A DNA stretch of 64,000 nt from Theristus sp. LFF4_11. Lineage: Eukaryota; Nematoda; Chromadorea; Monhysterida; Xyalidae. Made by a program: the position numbers and the translations under genes. Of this stretch, positions 1 through 10,800 are shown piece by piece. Location: assembly GCA_030248135.1 (NCBI GenBank), contig JASANC010004938.1, positions 1 through 64,000 on the forward strand, in the 5' to 3' direction. The first letter of the stretch is position 1. Each line of letters opens with the position of its first letter. The notes beneath the pieces were generated by a model. The model ran no database searches, was not told the origin of the DNA, and saw nothing but the letters and a program-made list of their open reading frames with translations.

Positions 1-869
1 CCAGCTCAAAATTCAAAACTGAGTTGCTTGGGACCAATAAAAACTAACTCAAAGTCAGCTGACTGCGTATGATTCACTGCTCGACTGAAGACATAAAAAA
101 CAAAAAATCAAAAGTTCGCTCGGCTCACCTCATTTATAACAGTATAAATGTCTGAGGTGGTGGTCAAGACCAATCCATTGGTGTATTATTTTCAAATGGT
201 GAATCAACCACGCTTGCAGTAGCAGTTTGTAAATATTAATAAATGCATTCGATGCAATCGAAATTCCTCGTATCATGATCGAAAAGACGAGTGTAAAATT
301 GGCAGGATCCAAAATCCAATCACTGCTCAATTAAATACCCATCATTTCAAATCAAATACCGAGTCTGAATTCCGGTCGTTATCGATGTTGGTTAGTCCGT
401 CTGAGTCAGTCAGTAGTACTCAGTGTCCGCTCCCCAAACCAGATCCAGCCAGATCCAAGTATTCCAGTAAAGTCAACAGCGAACATTATTTCCATTTGTT
501 TAAAAAAAGACGGACAAACACAAAACGCAAACAAGTGTCTTTTAATCATGCCACAAACAAACGAAAAAACTCGTTCTTTGTGGATTTTTTGATTTAGGAA
601 GCATTAACAAAACAAACAGGTTTCTTGAATTTTAAATTTGCTTCGTTTTCGTTGTCGCCGTCGTCGAAGAGTGAAGTTTCCTTTTTATTCTTTTGCATTG
701 TGTACAACAACAGTGACTGTTGCAAAAACTCGACGAGGACTGAGGAGAGGAGACAGCACGGCAGACAGACGAAGACGACAACAACCGGAACCGCCCGCGA
801 AAAACAAAAAAGAACGGTAACAGACATTCAACACGGCACTAGACATTTACCCAGTTTAAAGTTGTAGGG

Positions 870-975
870 CAACCCTGGCTTGGCTTAGGAATAGGATAGG
901 TTTACGATTAGGAACCTACAACGACTCATTGCAACTTGCAAGCAACCTCTGATCAGAAATCAAAAAAATACACAC
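870..975 (+). repeat. Dispersed repeat, copy 1 (AGGAACCTACAACGACT family)
   Basis: The block contains CTTGGCTTAGGA, a TTAGGA-like run and GATTAGGAACCTACAACGAC, followed by a segment with GATCAGAAATCAAAAA. The same order recurs at 52805-52900, in an intron of the NRPS-like gene. Two copies with the same internal order indicate a dispersed repeat. Its ends and class are not clear from two copies. Confidence 0.6.
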
Positions 976-1526
976 TATTTTAAGAAGAATGTATACAAAT
1001 CGTCTTGTTTGCTGGCTGCAATAAGCCGAGGCAGTCGTTTTTTCTTCGTTGCAGTTTTGGTTCGTTTTTCGTCTTTTTTTCTTTATCATTTCTTCACTTC
1101 AGGTCATTCGCATTTCAAGTTTCATCAATTTGTTGGGTTAAATTTCGTTTCCTAATCGACGACGTCGCCCTTTAGTTTCCTTCGCCGCTTGACGTTTGAT
1201 TTTGGAAACATCGTCGTCGCCACTCTTCGGCTAAACGTGGAAGCAAAATTTTGAAATGGTTTGCGGTTTTCCTGATATTTCGCAGTTTTTTTGTTTGAAT
1301 TTTTTTTGTTTTTTAACCGAGTCATTCATTAACACTCATGATTTTTCTCTTCCAACACGCCAGTTCTGTTTAATCCAACGCCAACCGTACAACAGTTGCT
1401 CTTGATCCGAGGAATTATTTTGAGTTAAAAAAACGTGTTTGCAGCTCAATCGTGGAATCAGAGTTGAGTGACTGACTTCTCGGTTTGGTTTGGTCTCTCT
1501 CTCTCAAAATAGTGTGATCTTGTACT

Positions 1527-1968
1527 TATAGTTGTTCCAGAGCCGAGAAGGTGGGGGGCCGATATAGATAGCTGGAGCAAATTTTCCAGATAGATAGCTG
1601 GAAAATTTTGGGGGGGGCCTTTGGGGGCCGGTCAAAATTTTGAAATTTAATAGACAGATAGCTAAAACGTTAAAATACTATAAAAACAGCAAAATAATGC
1701 TAAAAATACACTAAAAATCAAGTATAAACGCATATTTTACCTAAAATTAGCGAAATTTTCAAGAATTACAAGCAAAAATGGTCAATTTTGGTCAAAATTT
1801 GACTCATTTTATGTCTTCGAAGACAAAATTTTTCAGATAGATAGCTGGCTGAGAAATTTTTTAGATAGATAATAGCTGAGCCGAAAAAACCTGTCTGATA
1901 GAGATAGATTCGAAAAAATTTTTTTTGGGGGGGGCGGCCCCCCCCCAGGCCCCCCTAGAACAACTATG
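1527..1968. mobile_element. Short non-autonomous DNA transposon, hAT-type (442 bp)
   Basis: The ends form an imperfect terminal inverted repeat: TATAGTTGTTC at the left and GAACAACTATG at the right. The element is flanked by an exact 8-bp duplication, CTTGTACT, at 1519-1526 and 1969-1976. An 8-bp duplication is typical of the hAT superfamily. The interior is AT-rich, has several GATAGATAGCTGG blocks and G- or C-runs near both ends, and has no transposase frame, so it would depend on an autonomous relative. The superfamily call rests on the duplication length and is an inference. Confidence 0.7.
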
Positions 1969-2284
1969 CTTGTACTTGCTTGTTTTTGGTCTGAAGCATG
2001 GTTGTTAAAGGGGGGAGGAAAAACAATTTCGAATCTACCTCTACCTGAGCGTTTGTTTGGCTCAGCTTATACTTACCTAAAACCATTTTTCAGCCAGCAA
2101 TTTGCCAATTTTTTTCGCATTCCAAGGCATAAATCCGGTCAATTTTTCACCCCAAATGATTGTTTTTGTTCGAATTTCCGTAAATTTTGCTAACTTTTGG
2201 CAAAATACGCTTAATCTTTGAGCGTTTTAGCCTAGTTCTGCTGTTCTTTTAACGTTTTTGCCATTTATCTACTTGAAAATTCAA

Positions 2285-2375
2285 TTTTTTGACTCCCAAG
2301 TCTACGTGCCCCCCCCCCCACACCCCCAAATTTCCCAAGCTAACTGGAAAATTTGCTCTAGCTACTCACACCTAT
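2285..2375. repeat. Partial relative of the 1527-1968 element
   Basis: A C-run followed by AACTGGAAAATTTGCTCTAGC matches, in inverse orientation, the GCTGGAGCAAATTTTCCAG block at 1571-1590. No paired ends or target duplication are visible, so this is probably a fragment of the same family. Confidence 0.4.
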
Positions 2376-2754
2376 GGTCGAAAACGTTTGTTTCAAAACT
2401 AAAATTGAGCGGTTTTTGATAAAATGCTATAAAATAATTTTTTATTGTTTTTTCGTTGGCGAGGCCGTTTCGAGATGGCACTGTTTGTAATGATTCAAAG
2501 CTTATTCCTTACCCCTCCAAATCGGTTCGGTTCAGCTGTCTAAAAGTTGAAATTTGTAAAAAATTATGGTTTTTTGTGTTGATTCAAATTGAAAGGCAGT
2601 CTTCCAATCTTGAAGCTCGCTGTGTGTGGTTAAGAATTGAAAATGTATTAAAAAGGGCACATTTTGCGCTTTTAAAAAGCCCGCGGAGACGGAAAAAACA
2701 AACAAAAATAAAAAAACAAGACAACAGCTAAATTTTTTTTTTGGGGGTTTGACA

Positions 2755-4220
2755 ATGGTGATGGAGATGGGGCCATGGGGGTGATATTATCCGGCGCAGG
2801 CATGAAAGAAGGCATGAAAGAACCATAACCAGCGCCTAAGATAACGGCGAATAAAAAGGTTTTCTTTCTGTACCGTCACCTTCACCACAGAAAACATTCC
2901 CTTCCATGCAGGCAAAACGAACGAAAAAGGTTGGAATCGTCGGCAAATACGGCACGCGGTATGGCGCGTCGCTTCGAAAGACCGTGAAAAAAATGGAGGT
3001 TCAGCAGCACTCAAAGTACACGTGCGTCTTTTGCGGAAAGGTACTGGTCTTTATGTTTTATTGGTCTTTTCTATTGTACTGGTCTTTTCTGTTGTATTGG
3101 TCTTTGTCTTTTCTGTTGTATTAGTCTTTACGAAATTCAAAAGTCTGTGCTGTGAATAGGTGTTCCCTTGAACATCAGAGACTATCCAATGAACGCAGCC
3201 CATTTGTTTCAGGACAACATGAAACGCATGGTGGTGGGCATTTGGCGATGCAAAAGCTGCAAAAAAAAGGTTGCCGGTGGCGCCTATGCGTACGGGTGGG
3301 TGTCACCTGTCAAATTCGTGTTTTTGTTTGTGACATTTCGAAATACAAAAGAAATTTGCGAGTGATCTCTGCTCTGTGCGTGGGAAACAAAGTCGAATGG
3401 TGCAAACCCTGGTTCTACGTATTTCGGTTTCCATAGTCGGGTTCGACCGACCCGTTTCTGGTATTAGCTGATTGGCTTGGCTGCTGCTTACCAGCAAAAC
3501 ACCGGGATCACGAACACCAAAGGTTACGTTTTTTTGTCCGTTATTTAGGTTCCGCCAAAAGAAAAAGGAAGTGTGTGCATGCCTGCAAAAAGGAAGAAAA
3601 AACTGACGACAATAAAACAATTTTTACGGTCAATCAGACAGTTAGTTCATTTGCGCAGAACAGGAACAGACCACACAACATACACAAAACTAACTAGTTT
3701 GTAATTTTTGTACTGTTTTTTTCACAAAAAAAAACCTGAAGAAGTGCATTTCGAATTTATTTTTTGCTGGAGTAAACAAAACTGTTGCTGTGTTGCTGCG
3801 CAGATAATGCCTGTAATTTTCTAATCTGACTCACTGTGTACTTGAACACCTATCCGTAAAAACCGCAACCATGGCAGCCCGTCCGAAACTTTCAGCAGGT
3901 TTTTTGGTGCGCTCGTTTCTGTCAACGTTCCATTGATCCATGCAGTAGAACTCTAAACTATAGGCTATCAGCTTATTGGTTGGTGATCACGGACAGATGC
4001 CACCTGCACAGCAATTATCTGCACGGGAAGCATGCGTCATGCGATCACCAATCAATTAGCCAAAAGCCGATAACTTGCAGTTCGAATGTGGTGTTCACCA
4101 CATTTTGAATTTGAATCTCACCAAAAAAGTTAAAAAAACGAGCATTTTCTTTGCAGAACGAACACAGCGGCGACCGTTCGAAGCACGATTCGCCGATTGC
4201 GCGAGGGCGTGAAAGAGTGA
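2755..4220 (+). CDS. RPL37A: 60S ribosomal protein L37a (eL43)
   Basis: Structural protein of the large ribosomal subunit with a four-cysteine zinc-binding fold. Coding exons seen are 2912-3040, 3213-3295 and 4157-4220 (TGA 4218-4220). With an ATG in the preceding exon they give 92 residues, the usual length of the family. Diagnostic parts are [19 protein letters not shown], the zinc pairs CVFCGK and CKSCKK, and the C-terminal [12 protein letters not shown] helix. The last exon is short and was found by looking for the missing C terminus; the phase closes exactly. The start codon is less certain. Many L37a genes have an intron directly after the ATG, and 2755-2757 (ATG followed by GT) is a candidate that gives a 154-base intron. 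The exon-2 block itself starts after a good acceptor (TGCAG). It converges with the minus-strand gene ending at 4875. Confidence 0.93.
3955..4085. repeat. Foldback repeat, GGTGATCAC family, copy 1
   Basis: Left arm GCTTATTGGTTGGTGATCAC and right arm GCGATCACCAATCAATTAGC are imperfect inverted copies around a spacer of about 50 bases. Related foldbacks occur at 23615-23720, 49595-49745 and 53110-53220. It lies in the last intron of the L37a gene. No target duplication was identified. Confidence 0.6.
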
Positions 4221-4874
4221 AATAGTTTTTTTTGCTCTCGACTCACGAGATCGCTGATTTCTTGGGCTGATTTGAGCATTGATCTTTTGCGATTTAGGGT
4301 TTCTATAAAATACGTTTTTGTTTTCAACATCTACAGAAACTGATCGTTTGCTGCGTTGTTGTTATTGCTGTTGTTGGTGTTCAGATTTCGGTTGAATTGT
4401 GAGTGAAATAGAGTGAACAGTAAAATGGAGATTCAAGATTCGTGAAAAGTGTTGGTAGAAAATTATTGCGCTGTTGGTGATCACCGAATCCGACGTTCTG
4501 TTGAAGACATTTTATTGATTTTTTTCACATGATTTGTACAAAATGCACATCGCATTTTTTTACAACACGGAAGGACGATGATTGTCAGCAAATGAACATT
4601 GGGGATTTTTGACTAGGAGATCTGCTGATTCAGCTGCTCGGTGCAGGAAAAACAAGTAAGTTCGTTGTTTTCTGTTTTGACGGTGCAACCCCCGCTTAGC
4701 GCCAAAATATATTATGCATGGAGTGTTTAGAGCGGGATTTACCATTCAAAATGGGGATTCACAAAGCAGTCACATCTAGCCGGAAATATTGAAGCTGTCT
4801 GCTTTTTCAGACAATATTTTGTCTGCAGGTGGTTTGTGACTTCCAGGTTGGCGACTATCAGCACAAAAAATGTT
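4221..4874. other. Gap between convergent genes
   Basis: About 650 bases separate the stop of the L37a gene (+) from the stop of the ER-phagy-like gene (-). It should hold both 3' untranslated regions. I see no AATAAA signal that clearly belongs to either gene and no further coding exon. Confidence 0.5.
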
Positions 4875-7800
4875 TCATTGTTCGCCGGATGGCGGCTCAA
4901 GTATCTCAAACTCTTCATCTTTCGCTGCCGCCGTTTTCTTCGGACTCCTCGTTTGTCCCGGCCGCGACTTTCGATAAGCGGCCAACAGCGTTTCACTCCA
5001 CGACGACGTGCCAGCGGACGCGGAGCTGTGCGTGTCCGGACTGGGTGATCGTTCGTTTAAGTTCGTTTCCACGGTTTTCTGATTCGGACTCACGCGACTG
5101 TTTTCAGTTGTCGAGTTTTTCGGTGGACTACCTCGAGTGAAAACGGAAACGGAACTCCTCGGGCGTTCTGCAGTCGGTGTCCTCACCGAAGTGTCCACTT
5201 GAAGCGGTTCGACCGGGCTCATAGTCGCATTGTTGTTTTTGTTCAAGACCGACTGTTTTGTTCGTCGACTTGTCGAACTATTATTGTTACTGTTGTTGTT
5301 CTTCCGTCGCCTTGGCGCTTCAGGCAGCGCAAACTCGTCTTCCTCCTCCTCCTCGGCGTTCCGATAGTGTCCATCCCTATTTTGTCGGTTCTGTTGACTT
5401 TTGAGAACGTTCTTTCGCAGTCGGACACCCCCGACGTCACTTCGATCGCTCCGTTGCGATGATCGAGCGCTGCTGCTGCCGGCGACGACGTCCCTCAAAC
5501 TGAACTCCTCGTCCGTCGAGTCGGAATCGTCGTACACGCGCCGTGTGAACTTCAGACCGGACACGAATTCGTCTTCTGTGATGGCAAATTGTTTTTTTTT
5601 CAATTGTTGAATTGAATTGACAGTTTAGTTTTGTTGAAATGACCCATCATCACCACAAAAAGAAAAGGAACCATATCATCTGTGTCGTGCTGGCTGACGA
5701 GCTAGTGTGGCACCGTCTTACCCGGTTACTTGATGTGATGTCAAAGATTCTAGCTTCCACTTTCAAGCAAAGCTACCACAACCAAAAAAACTGTGAAGAA
5801 AGCTAAAAAAACGACTTTCACTTTGCTCCAAAGAAACGTTGTTTCAAACTACAGTGTTAGGAGCGGTCTTGTTGGTTCTTGTCGAATGGCTGTTTTTTTC
5901 TATTTGTGCAACTTGCCGCCCTTTTTACGTACCAATATCACTGTCGTCATCCCTGAGCACATCCGAGGCGGACATGTCGGACGGTTTTCTTGATCCGTAC
6001 CTACTTCCGGTCCGAGGCGTCAGTCCCGTGTTGTCGTCATCGTCTGCGCCGGATACAGATGACGCTCGACTTGACCAGGCGCCCGGTTGTGCCGAATTAC
6101 CGGGCAAAAACTCGCAAATGTCGGCGTCCGCTGAAGTGAAGTGGCGTAATGGTTAAGTTTGAGTTAAGTGGCATCAAAAACAGTTTGAGTTCGCTTCTGT
6201 AGCCAAGTCAGTTAATGCGCCTTTAGCAGTTAGTTTTTTTGTCCGTACGCACGGACACGACCCACTTAAAAAATGACTACGCGATTCAGAAATCGTGTCG
6301 TGTGTGCTATCGTAATGCATTACGGATACAATTAGTTTGCTCACAGTGGTGCTTAAAACGATTTTTGTGCGTACGGACAAAAACTAAATGGTGTTTTCGC
6401 TTGTAGGGTTATTTCAACATTTTATTCCATGCCGAATCTTTCGTGCTTATGAAAAGCTGCAAATAAGAACACTCGGAATTCTCAAAACCAACTTTGATCC
6501 GGCATTCTTTCCTTCAGCCAAATGCAGCTCGGTTCAACGTATTCCAGCCAGATGTAGTGTTTCAGTCGGCGAAGATACACTTCGACATACAGCCACATTG
6601 GCGCCAGCACTTGTTCGTACAACAGCACGCAGGCGTCGAGAGCGGCGATCAAAATACTGCATTGAGTGCAAATACTACAGACAGTTTGCCTAAATGCTAC
6701 AGATTAGTTATAACATCTGCAGACAGTTTGTTGAAAACAGAAAAGAGAATCTTACATCGAACAGATCTTACACAGAATCAACATCGAGTCAAACAATACA
6801 GGCCGCTTTATCGCTCTGAATGCTGCTTCAAAAATTTGCAACCACTAAATTCAATAATGTTAGAAAATACACAAATAGTTTTAGAGACACCAAAAATGCA
6901 TCAAGTAAGACGCCTCCATACCTGTGCAGTAGCGGTTGCAGTATATGATCGCGGGAATAGCTCATTACCGCCAGTGTTGCGTCGCGCAGCCACCGAGCGG
7001 TTGGTAACAGAATTTGCTCCTTCGCAAATCGCAACGAAACGTCGGCAGCGCAACACAGCTGCGCAAATAACCAACGCGCAAAACAACTCAAATGGTATAC
7101 CGTTGCTGTATAGAGACGTTTTATCTCAAATATCAGACGTTCTTTTGTTGCCTTCAATATAGCTATTGTGCGTTGCTTTTGGACTTTCAGCCAGCTGATG
7201 GTACGCTGCTTCTGTTCTTGTAGCCAGCTGATTGTCGGTTTGATGACGGTGCGATTAAGGCAGCTGGCAAATTGACGAATACAATACGTCGAAAAATAGT
7301 AACAGTCGCGAAGCCAATAGCCATAAATGATATACACAAAGGCTCGATGCGTTGCGGTGGCTGCCGATAAAACTGTTTGCTTCACTTTGAAAGCGAATGA
7401 CACGACTGGATCTATGAGCTTCCGTTGTATCAAAGAACAGAGTGGATGCACCCAACCGCCGGTGACGACGTAAATTGTCGCCGCTTTAAGTTGACTGATG
7501 TGTTCGCCAATCGGCTTCAGCCATTGTTGGCGAACGAATTCAACGAAGTTCGTGTATGAAGTCTGGATAAATGTGATGAAATTGCTGTATGAGGTAAAAA
7601 TGAAAGTCGTGAGATTCGTGTACGAGGTTTGAACGCCAGTCACGATGCGACGTCGTCGATCGTGGATTGCTTCAACTGTGCAACGGTAGGCGTGGTGAAT
7701 GGAGGATAGGAACGCGACGCACTTTGCTCGGGTGTGTCTGGAGTAGATCAACATGGGCTATGGAAACTGTAGATTAAAATGGTTGTAGTACGTGTGGATT

Positions 7801-10800
7801 AAAATAGCTGCAATGTAACTTAGGCACATTTGTAAACCAGTTGAGTCAAAACTTGAAAATTTGAGCTGGAGTTCCGTTAGGTCACGAAGAAAACACTTAC
7901 AAATGAAGTTTCATCACAGCGTGAATGCTCAGAATGTATGATACAAATTTTACCAACAAGAATTCATGTTCTGAATCAAAACTGAAAGCCGACGACTCAC
8001 TGGTATGCAGTTGCAATGCGATCGCGTATCGCTCTCAACAGCGGTGGTATCCAGTAGCCGAATAAATAGTAGCGTAGTGTGATTAGAACGGAAGTTACAG
8101 TGCGAACCGTCGGTTGAACAACTTGTTCGTTACACCAGTTGCAACCTTGATTAGCTTTTCGTTTGCAGTACGCAATCAATGGTGGCAGCCATTCCAACAG
8201 AATAATGTACTTCGTCCATGCGCAAGTGAGGCAGCCGATGTGCCAGACCGTGCAGAAGATTCGATAATAGACGAAATTTGCGAATGCGACCACGCAGTTT
8301 CGCACGCCGATTACGAGTCCGACGATTGCCTCCTTAACGCCGATACAAATCGTTACGACAAAATGCACGACACCCAAGACCAGGCGTTTGATGGTCGTGT
8401 AAACGCCGACGACGACGTTGCAGACGAGCTCGATGAACTGCTCAGTGATCTGATAGTGACGCCATGGTGGAGCGACCAGTAATACAATCGCTGTAAAAAA
8501 TCATAGATACTGATTTGATTTGGAGACAGAGAGACTGTTCAACGGTGTAGTACAGATATCTTTTTTACTCAAGAGTGAACTTAGAGACTCGCCTGTAGAT
8601 GTTCTCATGAGCATTAATGGTCTCGGAAACGTTTTGTGTTCCCCTTAATAACTCTGCATTTCTTATTGCGATTATTGTGTGATTCTCCAGGACTGAAAAC
8701 CATGTGAACTTACCAGCCGAATATGCTGACCAACATGCACATTCCGCTAGCTCATACTGCAGGAAATACGACGATGTTGTACACAACGCGGTGAATAGAA
8801 CCTGTGTACCAAAACAAAATACTGAAAAATGAACATATGTTCAACATGTTTGGAAAACCTCAAAACGTCATACGCAACAAAAATCAACTTACATAGTCGA
8901 CTTTTGTGGTGAGAAGTTGCCACGTCTCGAGGACCACAGGTGTGACAAGCACTTGAACGCCGCTGAACAGCTTTCGCGCGGCAAATATCAACCGAGTCCA
9001 GGGTCGCTCGCAACGGCGAAACTCTTGCAGCGACCTTGAACATCATAAATGACAATGAATGAACATATTATTCACGGAATCGAGGATGACGGCATATTTA
9101 CACAAAACAAGATGTGTACGGTTCATATGCCAGACCTTATGGAGTCAATGAAATACGGTATCTACCGTACTTAATGACATGCGGTATCTACCGTAATTGG
9201 TTTTGACACGATCTCACTATATGTACAGTCACCTTGGATCGTATTACAACAACTTCGGATCCGATTTTTAACACTGTCCAACAGCTAGCCTAGAGAATCG
9301 CTGAATGTTACGCAATATCGTGCCAGGACTCAGCGCAGTAGCTACCATACTCCGGGGTTCACAGTTTTTTTGCATTTTCATCTGTACTACCTTGTTCACA
9401 CGTTAGTTTAGGAGTTATAAAAATAAATAAAAAGTTAGGTAAAAACTACATTTTACTGGGCACACTATCGATGAGCGCGCTTAATGTTTGGCTGTGAAAA
9501 TCTGAAAAACGCCGTTAAAGCGTGCAAGGTGCACAGCACATTAAAACTTGGCCAAACTGCCTAATCGGTCACATATCATATTGCCTTAATAATCAGCGCA
9601 TAAAAATGCAAAGTGCACACGCCCTTCAAAGTGGAGAGGACTACTTGTTTTTGCTGTTTTCGATTTGAATATGTCCATATGCGCGTGCTTCAATCACAGT
9701 GGATCACCGTATGTCATTTAACATAAACCAACACACACGCAATCCACTTCACTGTCACTGTCAGTTATTGTAATAAAGTTGACACAGAGCGACTTCAACT
9801 AAAACGGAATCGGGAATACAGTTTGGTTGAAACCTTTTGACACGCAAACAGCAAACCCCAGAAATGTCAAGAGGTATTGTACAATAAAAAAGTCTTAAAC
9901 CTATACAATTATTGATTATGGAGAACTGGTTGACAGTGAAAGTTTCTGAAACACACTTCATTTCAACAGAAAACATATTTCCAACATTTGCTTATGAATA
10001 AATCAATTGCGCTGTTTTTAAAACGATGGACTGTTTAGACAGCCACAACAATTAGAACGGCAACATGTTAAAAAATGTATGCGTCATTAATCATATAAGT
10101 TTACCGCAATATGGCGGTTACAAATTTATGACAAATATCATGCATCTTCATGATGTATTGCAAGAATAAGGGAACGATTTACTTCACTTGTTGGAATGTT
10201 CAAAGAACAATGGACGTTGTTTCATTGACTGTCCAGGTTTGTACCTGGTGGAGTTTTTAATGCGGAATTAGTTCATATTTACCTACAACATTCCGACAAC
10301 TCAATTTACAAAGTCAATACAGCAGAGAATAGTGTTTTTTTAATGATGTTAACGATGCGGTTATTTCAGAGTTTAGCGATAAAGGTAAACCCATAAATGC
10401 ACACCTCCGAAAAACAGACGTCATAATCCGTTTAAAATAAAAACAGATTCAGCTTGATACAATGAAAAATAAATTATATAATATAAAGTGTAACGGGAGG
10501 AAGGAAGAGAAGAACGAACACACAAACATTCAGAGATATTGTTCAACGTTTTCTGATGAAAACGTACTCTCTCGTATCTCGGTAGCGTGCGGCGATGCTG
10601 CGTGGTGCGCGCGCTGCCAGCTGCGCGAATTCAATGGCCACTAATGCGCTAGCGGATGCCCACAACAACGCACATTGGCGGCCGGCCGCGACGTAGAACG
10701 CGCACAACCTGCAACAATGCAACAAACAACATTCAGCATTCTAGAACATATGCTACACGTTTCTTTTGTGCTATATGCTTTGCACTGAGCTGTTCGCGTT

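Larger units (their letters stand above)
1..2750. other. Intergenic DNA with repeats, no gene recognised
   Basis: I see no convincing coding exon here. The stretch has AT-rich runs, one complete small hAT-type element (1527-1968), a partial inverted relative of its interior near 2285-2375 (shared GGAAAATTTGCT block next to a C-run), and one copy of a dispersed repeat at 870-975. The 5' end and promoter of the ribosomal protein gene at 2912 must lie at the right of this stretch. Short open frames here show no family resemblance. Confidence 0.6.
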
